Positions 11,081 through 22,736 of a DNA stretch of 64,000 nt are shown one piece after another. How positions within the stretch are numbered: position 1 is the first letter of the stretch; every line of letters begins with the position of its first letter. Source of the stretch: Lumnitzera littorea (lineage: Eukaryota > Streptophyta > Magnoliopsida > Myrtales > Combretaceae); assembly GCA_024138015.1 (NCBI GenBank), contig JAMXBB010000011.1, positions 31,326,047 to 31,390,046 on the forward strand. Direction: 5' to 3'. A program made the translations under genes and the position numbers. The notes below the pieces were generated by a model. The model worked only from the letters and a program-made list of their open reading frames with translations. It made no database searches and was not told the DNA's origin.

Positions 11081-12240
11081 TTAGGTAGACTTACTAACTA
11101 GGTGGCTAGTTTGGTGACTGTTATCCAAGAAGATAGACAACAAGTAAGAAATAGCCCCATTATGGAACATGAATAGCTAAAGCGAGGCAATGGTCAGTTT
11201 GGCCAAGTTAACAACTTAACTCAACTATCCCAAGCTAAAGGAATTGGTAAGGATGCTAGATGATGGCTAATGCTTGAAGAGATTTAGGAGGAAGTAAAAA
11301 GAGATGTGAGGTAGAGGAGTACTACGAGCTTCAGGAAAGAAATGTATGAGCCCCTAGAGTTAAGGGATTGAGGATATGTATTATAGGTTTCTTTAGAAGT
11401 AGTGATGTTGAGGACTACCTAGATTAGATAGATAAGATTGAAAAGTAGTTTGAATGCCACGAAGTGCCCGATAATGCAAAGGTTAGATTTGCTGTATTAG
11501 AGTTCACTAATTATGCTACCTTGTGGTGGAAGAACTTGCAAGCCACCAATAGAAGGGAAGGAGAATAAGAGATTAGAAGTTGGGATGAATTGAAGAGAGT
11601 TATGCAGCAAAGGTTTGTGCTAAGCTATTATCTACAGGATGCCTTCAAGAGACTACAAGAATCGAGACAAGGAGGATTGAGTATAGATGCTTACGTCAAA
11701 GAACTCCAAATGTTAATGATTCAATTTGAAGTTATAGAGTTAGAAGACTGAATTGTATCTCGATTCATTGGTGAGTTGAGTATGAAATTAGGGATGTCTT
11801 CGAAACCTTGGATGTTAGAATGCTTAATGACGCAATTCAAGCCGCCTAAAGGATACATGAAGATTTTAACCACATTTTAGGTAATTGGGTAATAGTTAAA
11901 CTATTTTGAGTAGACCTGTACAAACAAAACCAAGTAAGGTTGTTGAGACCTAGCCCATTCCAACTACCCGAGCTAAGAAGAAGGAACCTTTGAGGAAGTT
12001 TGAGAAGGGCCAAAGTTCAAGGAGGAAGATGAGTGAGATTAAGTGTTTCAAATGCCAAAGATTTGGACAGATAGCTGCTTAGTGTCCGAACAAACAAACA
12101 ATGGTGATCAAAGACGAGGTGCTGATTATTGAGGTTGATAGTACTAATGAAGAAGTAGAGGAGCTGAAAGAAGATGGATAGACCAAGTTGTTTGAGGAGG
12201 ACATTATCTATAATGAGGAAGGAAACTTTACACGACCACT
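11081..12240 (+). pseudogene. Element A gag remnant
   Basis: The N-terminal part lies at about 9590-9648 and the rest follows the solo LTR. Readable capsid text includes VASLVTVIQEDRQQ, then WWKNLQATNRREGE, and DAYVKELQMLMIQFEV near 11690-11730. The knuckle at 12041-12096 reads KCFKCQRFGQIAA, stop, CPNKQ: the metal-binding His is Gln and one Gln codon is TAG. Gag would build the particle; this copy cannot. A frame slip accompanies the insertion site. Confidence 0.82.
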
Positions 12241-12716
12241 CTAGTGTTCAGGAGAACAATGAGTATCAATCCTGTACTTGAAGATGAACAAAGGGAAAAT
12301 CTCTTCCATATTAAATGCAAGGTGAATAAGTCATTGTGTACACTGATTGTGGACAATAGGAGTTGCACCAATGCAGCCTCTGCATTCATGGTCTAGCAGC
12401 TAAAATTGCCAACCATGCCCTACTTGAAACCTAACAAGCTTCATTGGCTTAGTGATAAAGAAGCCTTATAGGTGAACAAGCAAGTGTTTGCGTCGATTTG
12501 CATTGGCAAATATTGATATGAAGTGCTCTGTGATGTGCGATGTGCTACTCATGAGTGCATCCCACATTCTACTTAGACGACCATGGATGTTTGATCAAGT
12601 AGTTATATATGACAAAAGGAGGAATACATGTTCAGTAGAACATGAAGGCAAGAGGATGAAATTAAGCCCTATGACTACTAAGCAAGTAAAGATCATGCAG
12701 TCTCAACTGAGCTGAG
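12240..12716 (+). pseudogene. Element A aspartic protease remnant
   Basis: Near 12300-12370 the frame reads ENLFHIKCKVNKSLCTLIV and then DNRSCTN. The Asp of the active site is kept but the following Gly is Arg (GGG to AGG). The downstream part (12488-12715) keeps CDVLLMSASHILLRRPWMFD and VEHEGKRMKLSPMT, the usual C-terminal protease region. It lies between the gag knuckle and RT as expected. Confidence 0.8.
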
Positions 12717-12839
12717 CCTTAAAAAGAGAGGCTTTGATATTGACCTGAACCAAACTAAAGAGAGAGATGGAGATTGAAAGATCGACCTATCTACTAGTCC
12801 ATAGAATTCTGGAGTTGAGACTTGAGGAGGAGTTACCTA

Positions 12840-14170
12840 CCAAGGTAAAGACCTTACTAAAAGAATTTGCTGACTTGTTTTCAGAGGAGTTACTAAAGGG
12901 TCTACCCCCAATTTAAGGCTTTAAGCATGCAATTGACTTGTAGCTAGGAGCTACACTGCCAAATAAGCCTACCTATAGGCTGAACCCTAAACAGGTTATC
13001 GAGCTGCAGAGGCAAGTAGACAACCTTATGAAGAAAGGGTATATGTATGAGTCTCATAGCCCCTATGCCGTTATAGCTTTATTAGTGCCAAAGAAGGATA
13101 GTTCTTGGAGGATGTATATGGATAGATAAGTGATCAATCGAATCACCATTAAGTATAAGTATCCCATACCTAAGCTTGATGACATGTTAGATAAATTAAG
13201 CGGAGCAAGATTTTTCTCCAAGATTGACCTTAAATGTAGATTCCATTAGATTTAAATGTGTAAGGGTGATGAGTGGAAGACCGCATTCAAGATATGACAT
13301 GGTTTATATGAATGGCTTGTAATGCCATTTGAATTGTCCAATTCATCGAGCACATTTATGCCTTTGATGAATCATGTGCTCCATGAATTATTAGGAACGT
13401 TTCTAGTAGTTTATTTTGATGACATTTTAGTATATAGCCTTGACTTGAAGACTCACTAAGAGCATCTTCGAAGAGTCTTTGTGAAAGTCCAAGCTAGATA
13501 ACTTTACGCTAATCTAAAGAAGTGCAACTTTTTTTTATCCGAGGTGATCTTCTTGGGGTTTGTTGTGAGTAACGATGGCATTCAAGTTAATGATGAGAAA
13601 ATAAGAGTGATCGTAGAATGGCTTGAGCTGACCTACTCTACTAACGTAAGAAGCTTCTACAGCTTAGCATTGTTCAATCACCGATTCATAAAGGATTTCA
13701 ATACAATTATAGCCTCGCTTACCGAACTGTCAAAGAAGAATATTGAATTTAGATGGGGAGAGAGAGAGGGGAGAAGTATTGAGGAAGTGAAAGAAAGGCT
13801 AACTACAGCTCCCGCCTTAGATTTTCCGAGCTTTGATAAGGTGTTTGAAGTATAGTGTAATACATTCGGACTAAGCATAGATGCTGTGCTAATGTAAGAA
13901 GGTTAACCTATTGCTTACTTCAGCAAGAAACTTCTAGGAGCTATACTCAGCTATTCTGTCTATGATAAGGAGTTCTACTCTTTAATCCGAGCCCTAACAG
14001 TATGGCAACACTATTTGTTGCCCAAGGAGTTTGTGATCTACACCTTCATAAATCCTTGAGATATTAGAAGAGCCAATCGAAGTTATCCCGAAGATAAGCC
14101 AAATGGATCGAGTCTTTCCTTATGTTGTAAAATACAAGAATTGAAGGAACAACGTAGTAGCCGATGCCCT
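12840..14170 (+). pseudogene. Element A reverse transcriptase / RNase H remnant
   Basis: The RT order is clear: LNPKQVIELQRQVDNLM near 12985, VPKKDSSWRMYMD near 13090, SKIDLK near 13220, WKTAF near 13275, YEWLVMPFELSN near 13310, and an intact catalytic YFDDILVYS (YFDD at 13412-13423). The connection domain at 13544-13855 includes FLGFVVSNDGIQVN and RFIKDFNTIIASLTEL. RNase H text (YFSKKLLGA, YDKEFYSLIRALTVWQHY) follows near 13920-14020. Stops replace expected Gln or Arg codons (13127-13129, 13247-13249, 13253-13255), so activity is lost despite the intact catalytic box. Confidence 0.88.
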
Positions 14171-14198
14171 ATCGAGATGACATACCTTCCTGACCAAG

Positions 14199-15510
14199 TT
14201 GCAAATAAGGCTACTTGGGTTTTCAACCATAAAGGGATTGTCTGCTAAGGACCCATACTTTAGTCCTATCTACGCTCAATGTGAGGAAGGACGGATATTG
14301 GATGGCTATCACAAGGAAGATGGATACCTTTTTAGAAAGAGGAGGCTATGTATCTCGACTTGTTCCATGAGAGAATTGATAATGCGCGAGGCGCATGGAA
14401 GAGGATTAACAGGACATTTTGGCTAATGCCGAACCCATGAAGAGTCTGCGATATTCTTTTGGCTGAGAAATGAGAGATGTCTAGTCCGTGCTGAAAAAGT
14501 GTGCAACTTGCAGGAAGGCAAAGAGCCAACCTAAGTAAGGACATTATCTACCTTTGCCTATCCTAACCAAACCATGGCTCGAGCTAAGTATGGACTTTAT
14601 GTTAAGATTGCCAAGGAAGTATTAAGGGAAGGACTCCAGCATGGTAGTTGTAGATCGATTTAGTAAGATGGCACATTTTGTGCCCTACTCCAAAACTAAT
14701 GACACTTTGGATATCTCTTTTCTTTTCTTACAGAAGGTGATCAAGCTTCATGACGTACCTAAAACCATTATTTTAGAACGAGACCCTAAGTTCATGAGCC
14801 ATTTTTGGAGGACATTATGGAGACAAATGGTAACCAAGCTATTATACAACATGTCTTACCATCCATAAACAGATGGATAGACTGAAGTTGTCAACAGAAC
14901 TATGGCAACTTTGTTACGGGTTGTTATCAGACGAAACACGACCAATTGGGATCTGTGTTTGCTAATCATTGAGTTCGCCTACAATAGGACTAACTACAGC
15001 GTAACAAGTGTGTCTCCATTCAATGTTGCTTATGGATTTAACCTTGAGCTCCTGATGGACCAAGCACCTTAACTGAGGCTTGATGATGACTAGGCAATTG
15101 CAGAAAGTGTAGAGGCCATCAAAGCTATGCACCAAAAGGTTGTAAAGCAATTGAGCTGAGCTAATACTAAGCTCGAAAAGTGGAGCCGAGGATAGAGGAA
15201 AAGAGAATTTTGGCTAGGTAATTAGGTTTGGATACCTCTCAGCAAGAATCGGATCCCAAACTTGAGGAACAACAAGTTATCTCCTACAATCGATGGACCT
15301 TTTAAGGTGCTTGAAAATATCAATCCTAATGCCTATAGGATTGAATTACCTAAAGGATATAAAGTCTCAAACTCCTTCATCATTGCCAATCTCCAACTTT
15401 ATACTCCCGAAGACGAGCAACCTGAAGCTGAACCAGATTATATCTTAAATCTCAAACAACCCAGAAGGGATGATAGGGATCAAGCATTGATCACTCACTC
15501 CCGAGCCTGA
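14199..15510 (+). pseudogene. Element A integrase remnant ending inside the 3' LTR
   Basis: The zinc-binding part holds MREAHGRGLTGHFG (about 14379-14423). The core keeps all three catalytic acids: SMDF near 14590, ERDPKF near 14778 and TEVVNR near 14880. Stops at Gln codons (CATCCATAAACAGATGG) break it. The C-terminal domain (15262-15510) is open: SPTIDGPFKVLENINPNAY and IELPKGYKVSNSFIIANL. Its stop TGA (15508-15510) is 40 bases inside the 3' LTR, which begins at 15471 after the purine run AGAAGGGA. The 40-base overlap equals that of E1 and fits CRM-type elements. Confidence 0.87.
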
Positions 15511-15839
15511 AGACTTTCTTAGATGGTTCGCTAAGTTATCTAAGGTGACTTAATCACTGAAGAGCAATGTTTATCCATGTCCAAACTGTCAAGCTACTTT
15601 ACTCTCCATACCTTCTAGGAAGTTCAAAGCGATTAGTCGACATATGGAGTCGACCCTTTTGCAATACCCCAATCTAAGCGCCAAATTAGAAAAACAATCA
15701 TCTCTATAGTATCGAGGCCAAGCTGACAATTGTGAAGAGTTGACCATCTAAGGTTAACCTAAATGTGAGTCACCCTTAAGCGAACCCCTATCCAGCCCTA
15801 GCCGTTAGGGTGATGAATCGTTGATGCCGAACAAAACCA
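15471..15839 (+). repeat. Element A 3' LTR, first part
   Basis: It matches 8410-8780 of the 5' LTR, for example GCTACTTTACTCTCCATACC and GAAGAGTTGACCATC. It breaks off at ACAAAACCA where element B begins. It is preceded by a short polypurine tract at 15463-15470. Confidence 0.88.
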
Positions 15840-16697
15840 TGATGGGAATTAGCCTCCAATTACGTCTAATTGACAGAAAACCGAGGGGAAAAAAAGGAGT
15901 CACTCAACAACAAGTCTGTCATCTACCAAGAAGACGAGAGAGCATTCAGCTAAGTACTTAAGACGAAAGAACCACTTGGCATGGTCCCGAGAGACTAGTG
16001 CCGACTAATTCTAGCACTCGACAATTGTGGGCCAACCTTTTTGGTGTCTCGACTAAGCACTACAAGACTTTAAGAGCACCTCCTTGAATCCGTACATCCA
16101 ACTGCTAACCCTATCCGGTTTAGATAGTACTCCTTCCAGGACATACTAAGTAACTGCATATCGATGTCCCTTATAAAACGCATAGTTTTGTATTCTTGTA
16201 TATGTTTTCCTTTATTTCCCTTATTTACAGTTTTGCAACTCGAGTTTAGGAATTATTACAAATAACAACTTTTGTAAACATAGATAGGAATATATACGAA
16301 ATTAGGCAAAAAAAAAAGGTATATTCTTACATTGTGGAATCTTTCCTTTTTTTAGCAAGGCTACTCTTGAGCTAGCATTTATTGGATTATCGAGTATAAA
16401 TCAAGCTCTTTAATCTCTCCCACGTTCTTATCAATCTTGACCTTAAGATTATAGTGAACTCCTTCATTTGAACTGGTTAGTGAGTTGCATATAACTTTCA
16501 TTTGAATCATAAGCAACATTTAGTGTTCGTGAGTTGTATTGAACCTTATTTCTAGCTTAAACCCTTGATAGTGTTTGTGTCCTGGTGAGTTATATCCATT
16601 CACATTCACCATCAAAATTAACCATCTTATTCGCTATCTGTCATACCCATTCAACCCATTCTGCCTTTTCGAGATCCACTAGCTTCGATCCTTGTCA
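15840..16697 (+). repeat. Element B 5' LTR
   Basis: It starts TGATGGGAATTAG and ends CTTGTCA. It is collinear with the 3' copy over GTGCCGACTAATTCTAGCAC, GTAACTGCAT and later parts. It lacks about 100 bases near its start that are present in the 3' copy and in element G. A TATA-like TTATAAAA is at 16171-16178; the 3' copy reads TGTAAAA there. Confidence 0.85.
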
Positions 16698-16700
16698 TAT

Positions 16701-16712
16701 TGGTATAAGAGG
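16701..16712 (+). other. Element B primer-binding site
   Basis: TGGTATAAGAGG matches the tRNA-iMet complement TGGTATCAGAGC at 10 of 12 positions. It lies three bases after the 5' LTR. It sets the plus orientation and the 5' LTR end. Confidence 0.75.
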
Positions 16713-16995
16713 TTTGGGGAAACATGCATACTACTATTCTTGAAAGTTCATTCGTAGTTTGAACATTTCCGATAATCATCGTTCCATAATCAGTGTGCTG
16801 TTCGTATTTTTAGTAGTCATAGTATTGTACTGCAGTTGAGTCTAGTAACATTAATTTTAGTAGTAGATTCTAGTCATTGTGGAAGTGTTTGACAGTAGTA
16901 GTAGCTGTAGAGGTCGAGTAGTGGTTGTTTCTAGGTTATTGTAATTGTGTTTTGTTGTTTGTTCAATTTTCTAGAAAAATTACTGTACAAACAAA

Positions 16996-18072
16996 ATGTT
17001 GGAAGATAATTTCAACAACACTGGTAATAACCCTCATGAAAGTTTGAGACGATGTGTTGACAACTTAGAGTATTAGATTCAAAACCTCATTGACTCTATC
17101 TAAGAACTCATTAGATTAGTCAGAGGTCGCAAACAGGATGGCCGAGAGGAAAGAAGGAAGAGAACACCCATAAGTGGAAGTGTGTCTAATGAACTTATTT
17201 ATGATGAGCGACAACCGAGACGAGCTACCGAGTCTAGAAGGAGAGAAAACCAACTCGAGCCAACAAGAAGAAATGAAGGAGTGTTCACTCCAAATCAAAT
17301 CAAGAAGCTTAGAGAAGAGAACTGAGGCTAAGAAGGAACATGGCCGAGCAGAGCTCTAATAGAAGTGGCCGAACCGAGGTAAATCGACTAGCTCGAGATG
17401 TAAAGGATGAACCTCGAACACTAGGTTGAAGCCTTAACAATGTCAAGTTGAAACTATCAACCTTCAATGGAAGTAGTCGACTTGAAGAATTCCTTAAATA
17501 AGTTCCCCGAGTCAAGAAGTTATTCAAGTGCTACGAGTATGATGAACGAATAAAAGTTAAGTTGGCTTCATTATCCCTTATTGAATATGTAAGCCTTTGG
17601 TGAGATAAATTAGCTGCCAAGCGAGATGCTGAAGGAGAGGTGTTAATCAAAACTTAGAGGCTTATGCAGCGATTGATGAATCAATGCTTTGTTCTGACAA
17701 ACTTTAAGCAAGAGATGCTCCATGCATTCCAACACTTGAGACAAGGTTGAAATACTGTTGAAGAGTATTTATAAGAGTTTAAGACCTTGATGATGAGATG
17801 TAAGGTTGCCGAGCCACAAGACCGTACCATTGCCAAATTCCTGAGTGGACTCCAAGATAATATTGTCGACATAGTTGAATTACAACCGTTCAACTCTTTG
17901 GATAAGCTAATTAATTTGGCTTTAAGAGTAGAGAGACAGAGTAGAAGGAGGCATCAAAGGCCAAATAGCCAACCTCAACAAGGCAACCTTAAGCTTGAGA
18001 GGTATGTTGAGAAAAAAGGGCTTGAAAGAAGGATGGGGAAAGGAAAGCCTAGCCAAGCCCTTTTTTCTAACA
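16996..18072 (+). pseudogene. Element B gag, interrupted at the zinc knuckle
   Basis: The ATG at 16996 opens MLEDNFNNTGNNPHESLRR, and the same start is conserved in element G. After a charged Arg/Glu-rich stretch the capsid domain reads VKLKLSTFNGSSRLEEFLK, YDERIKVKLASLSLIEYVSLW and NTVEEYL. It then stays open at 17787-18072 (DRTIAKFLSGLQDNIVDIVE, LINLALRVERQSRRRHQ). Frame slips and TAG/TGA codons break the first half. The coding text stops at 18072 where a solo LTR is inserted. The first three ligands of the CCHC knuckle are missing, while its tail (CPNKRVMVLKG) resumes at 21077. Confidence 0.85.
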
Positions 18073-21071
18073 TATAATATCTATATTTAAGTAATTATTT
18101 AATAAAAGAAAAAGAAAAATTAATTAAATAACATTGGAGATTGCTGGACGTGAGGCGTGGCAGGAGAATGGGAAAGGGGATTGCTGATTCAAAACTAGAT
18201 TTATAACTTTAAGACACCTCATGCATAAAAAAAAAAAATTAGAAAAGAAAATATAAAATAATTAAAAAAAATCCCTTAACCAACTTTGAGGCACTATAAA
18301 AAGCCAACACTATCAGATATGAAAGTTTTAGCAATTTGGAATCAGAAATAATTAGAAAGAAAAATTAGAAAAAATCGTAGAAAAAAAAACAAATTTAGAA
18401 AAAACAGAAAAAATTAGTGAAAGTGTGGAACCCTAACCTAGAATAGTTCTGCTGTGAAACCCAGCCAACCCCACACGGTCTACCCACTGCACAGGCCGTC
18501 CAACAATCGCCTAGTCGCCGTCGACCACCGAAGCACCCAAGAACACCAAGGTCAAATTTCAGCCCTGTTTTTCAATAATTTCTAAAAAATAGTAAATCCA
18601 CCCAGAAAATTATGAAAAAAATTACACTTAGGTTATTTTAAACATGCTTTCATGTGATATTTTTATTTTTGAAAAATTCGTAATATTTAATATACTTCAT
18701 TAAGAAATCTATAATTCACCCAAATTTATATTTGTGAAATAAATGTACTATATGATGTTGTTTCTAGCTGAAAATTTTTGTGTAGGATGTGTATGATATA
18801 TAGGTAATTTCTACGTAGCCTAAATTTTTATTTGAATAATTTTAATATTTATTGCATTTTTAGGCCTGAAATTAGCTCGAAAATAGGCTGAAATTATGAA
18901 TTTAATAGGAAATTATGAAATTAATTGATGAAATGGACATGTACTGATCTATAATAAATAATAATAGTATTGAGTCAGATTGAAATTAATTTGGTGTTAA
19001 AAGGATTATAATTGAATAATTTATTATAATTTAGGGGTAAAATTGTTAATATGAAAATATACAAAATAAGTTGGAAAATTAAAACCAAGTGATAACTGAA
19101 TTTCTTATATTTTTAGAAGTCCATAGAAATTTTCGGGGAATTATTGGGTAATTCTAACTATTTATTACGAATTTATTAAGTAAAATAGCTTAAATTACAA
19201 GTCGGGGTGTATTTGTAATATTAATAGACTAAAATGAATTAAATAGATAAATAAAACCTATATATAGGATTGCTGATCAAATTGGGTTAAATGGAGATTT
19301 TTATTATAATTATTAATATTTTCTGATCGGGATACACTTTAGGTGTATTAGAATTGAATAATACTTATATTGTTACAATATAAGGACAAATTGGATAAAA
19401 TATAATTTAAATCTGTAAATTTCGCAAAATACGATCGTTTTTATATAATTATGTATAATTGTATTAAAAATTCAAACTACCCGTTAAAATCTATCTCTAG
19501 AAACAGGACTTGTAAAACATGTCGTTAGATCTATACGAACTCAATGACACTAGTTTTGTTGAAATCGGATAACCTTAAGCAATCTAGCCTATAACTATAT
19601 CATATTCAAGAATATACACATTTCGATAACCTTACCGGAATCAAAACGTAAATTAATAAATAAAAAAACTATGTTTTGATACGATCAAAACAATATATAA
19701 TACGTAATAGTATATATGATGTACGGTATCAATAATTAATAATTTAATTCGATATATAGTAATAACATAACTGCATATTATGGAAATAATATATATATAT
19801 ATAACCATTTTAGATTAAACCCTAATGTTTTCGTAATTATTACAAAAACTAAATTTGGACCTTTTGTGTAATTAGGACCTTCTAAAGACGGTTGACAATT
19901 CAAGTCAACAATAGCGAACATCTAAACAAGTAAGTTGGGATTGTAGCTTCACCGCTATTTGGGTACTATTTAAAGTATCCGAGGACCCAAGAGTACTTAT
20001 AGTTGTGTTTGTAATTAGATGATTATGCGCATGTTGTGTGTGTGAATGATACTCGGTTGTAACAGGAGTTTAACTCCTTGGTGTGCTGTTCTGCATATTT
20101 GCATGGATTCTGTATTGTGTGAACTTGTTGGCCACCCCTGATTAACACTAACAGTTATTCGACTAAAATGTAATTGGACATGCATAATCACCCGTTAGGG
20201 GAAACGATTAAGAATGTTAGGCCAAACACCGACTTCCTTCGATGAGGATAGCTGAAATGGTCCTTTCCCTATCCTTAGTCGAACTAAGTGACAGGCGAGC
20301 AGGTCGCGGCAAGGTTAGGGCCCGTGGTTCGAAGGCGGTCATGGGAGGGGGGTGTTCTCCATTGCACAAGCCCGGGTTTGGTCTGACTTGAGTCGCGATG
20401 AAACTCCTCAATCCAGGTTGGAGCGGATGAAATTTCTCTAACCTCATAGTGGATTGGATAACACTGTGCGATGTTTTCATTTGAGTGATTGCATTGCATT
20501 TCATCTTAATTATTAATCTTATTGGTGATTGTATAGTACTCTTCTGACTCCGCTCCACTTACTGAGCTAGTTGTGCTCACATCCCTACAGACTCTTTTGC
20601 AGGTGTTGACTGAAGGCAAGATGTTCAGATACCACCGTTCCTAAGTTAGTGTGCTGCTGTGTGGGAAAGTAAGGATCGAGGAATTTAACCGAACCTGAGC
20701 TTTTGGCTTTGTCTTTAAGTTTTGAGGAAAACTAAATGGGAATTCCTTGGGAGCCCACTAGTTTTCTAACTTATTGTATATAGATCGTAAAACCTGTGGT
20801 TTTTAATAAACTCTGATTGTAAACTTTACCCTTGGACGTGAAATGTTTGTATAATTACTGTTGTGGTACTAAACAACAGATTGTATAGAACAAGGATTTT
20901 GTAAAAGCTTTACCATAGGTTTGGATATTAACAGGTGTCAGAACAGACGTTTCAAGCTGGTTGAGTTGTGCGCCTTGTGTAAACTGCGTCTACGATAGCA
21001 GCTGTGAGGTCAGCTTCTATCTTAGATTAATTTACACGGCGGGATTGTTATGACTCTTCTTGTTCGGGGCA
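18073..21071 (+). mobile_element. Probable 3.0-kb solo LTR inside element B
   Basis: The 2,999-bp non-coding insert is flanked by TAACA (18068-18072) and TGACA (21072-21076), a 4-of-5 target duplication. It ends in CA and begins TATAAT, probably TG mutated to TA. A TATA box (CTATAAAAAG) lies near 18294. The distal part has GAGCTAGTTGTGCTCACATC and TTTTGCAGGTGTTGAC, seen in long LTRs of Tekay/Del-type gypsy families. That family assignment is from memory and tentative. No LTR partner or coding domain is present. The short frames around 20217-20558 are not credible genes. Confidence 0.72.
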
Positions 21072-21747
21072 TGACAATGTCCAAATAAGAGGGTCATGGT
21101 CTTGAAAGGTAAATTACCTAATGCCTAAGTAGAATGTCAAAGTGATAGATGTTTGGAAGACCAGTTGATAGAAGAAGATGTCTATCTCGAGGACCTAGAT
21201 AAACTTTTAGTGATGGCAATACGAGTTGACTTGAAGCCAGATCCTATACAAAGGGAAAATTTATTTCACGTACAGTGCCTAGTAAATGGGAAAACCTATC
21301 CTTTGATTATCGATGGAGGTAGCTGCACTAACATCATTGCTATCTAGTTAGTAGAAAAGATGAAATTACTGACTTACCTACACCCTTGACCTTATGGGTT
21401 GAAATGGTTTAATGACAAGGGTTTGGTCCATGTGCATAAAAGAGCGCGGATAGCATTCAAGGCTAGACAATACAAGGATGAGATCGACTTCGATGTGGTG
21501 CCTATGAATGCTATGAATCTACTTCTTGGATGACCGTAGGAGTTTGATTGGAAAGTGATCCATGATAGATTCCTCAACACTTATGTTGTTTGGAAGGATG
21601 GGAAGAGCTATCTCTTAACCTCGATGAACATTAAGGAAATCCAAAAACACTCAACACCTATGGTAAAGCGAAAAGGGAAAAGGAGCTTAGTTAGCATCTT
21701 GGCTCGTGCTCAACACTTAATATCAAGGAGAACTTCCTTTTAGACTC
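21072..21747 (+). pseudogene. Element B zinc-knuckle tail and aspartic protease
   Basis: The frame resumes with CPNKRVMVLKG, then a linker, then the protease: ENLFHVQCLVNGKTYPLI, active site IIDGGSCTN (intact), GLKWFNDKGLVHVHKRARI, DFDVVPMNAMNLLLG and, after two stops, FDWKVIHDRF. The tail (SYLLTSMNIKEIQKHSTPM, then KRKGKRSLVS) runs almost directly into the 3' LTR near 21748. No RT sequence follows. The protease core is better kept than most coding text in the window. A function in cleaving the family's own Gag is inferred. Confidence 0.85.
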
Positions 21748-22736
21748 TGACTATATCTAAGTTGAGGCTAACCTGTTCGAAGTTGACACCGACCATCTAG
21801 AAAAAGATGCCAACCTGTTTTAACCCTAAGCCAAATAGCTCAAGGCTGAGGCCGAACAACTTTTGCCGAAGTCGAGCAATTGACAAAAGATCTAGGGAAA
21901 GAAAAGGAGTCACTCGGCAACAAGCTTATCGTCTGCTCAGAAGATGAGAGAGCACACAATCGAGTACTTAGGACAAAAGAACCACTCAGTATGGTCTCAA
22001 GACACTAGTGCCGACTAATTCTAGCACTCGGCAATTGTGGGCCAACCTTTCTAGTATCTCAGCTAAGCACTACGACACTTCAAGACCTCCTCCTCGAACC
22101 CATACATCTAACTGCCGACCTCGTCTAGTTTGAATACTACTCCTTCCAAGACATGCTGAGTAACTGCATGTTAACTTCTCTTGTAAAACGTATACATTTT
22201 TTCCTTTATTTCATTTATAAGCCCAATTTTTTAGGGTTTAAGGCCTTGTACCTTATTTACAATTTTGCTATTAAGGTTTAGTACTTGTCATAAATAGCAA
22301 CTTTTGTCAACATAGATAGGAAGATATATGAAAATATACAAAATTAGACCAAAAAAAGTATATTCCTGTGTTTTGGAATCTTTCCCTTTTTGAGCAAGGC
22401 TCCTCTTGAGCTAGTATTTACTGGATTATCAAGTATAGATCAAGCTCTTTAATCTTTCCCACATTCTCATCGATCTTGACCTTAAGATTGTGGTAAACCC
22501 CTTCATTTGAACCAATTAGTGAGTTATATCTAACCTTCATTTGAATCCCCAGTAATATTTAGTGTTCATGAGTTGTATCGAACCCTATTTCGAGCTCAAA
22601 CCCTTGATAGTATTTATGTCTTAGTAAGTTATATCCATTCACATTCATCATCAAAATTAACTATCTCACTCCATGTTCGTCATACCCATTCGACCCATTT
22701 TACCTTTTCAAGACTCATTGCCTTTGATCCTTATTT
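21748..22736 (+). repeat. Element B 3' LTR
   Basis: This copy of about 989 bp is homologous to 15840-16697 from AATTGACA onward. Its first ~110 bases are missing from B's own 5' LTR but match element G's LTR (CAACCTGTTTTAACCCTAAG, minus strand near 36970). The end CCTTATTT corresponds to CCTTGTCA of the 5' copy. The exact start is uncertain by a few bases. Confidence 0.8.

Larger units (their letters stand above)
15840..22736 (+). mobile_element. Element B: non-autonomous gag-protease retrotransposon
   Basis: LTRs (15840-16697 and about 21748-22736) flank only gag and an aspartic protease; there is no RT, RNase H or integrase. With the 3.0-kb solo LTR removed, the internal region is about 2.1-2.2 kb. 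The same structure and about the same internal length occur in element G (36072-40125), with clearly homologous LTRs and start-of-gag sequence. The absence of pol is therefore a family trait and not a local deletion. It inserted into the 3' LTR of element A; a clean target duplication is not visible. It resembles the described TR-GAG class of plant elements but keeps protease. Confidence 0.85.

Noticed and set aside
12488..12715. Independent small gene
   Set aside because: Its residues are the C-terminal part of the element A protease and continue the flanking gag-pol order.
20217..20558. Open frames in the 3.0-kb insert
   Set aside because: They lie in the GC-richer distal part of a long LTR, overlap each other in two frames, and show no protein motif.
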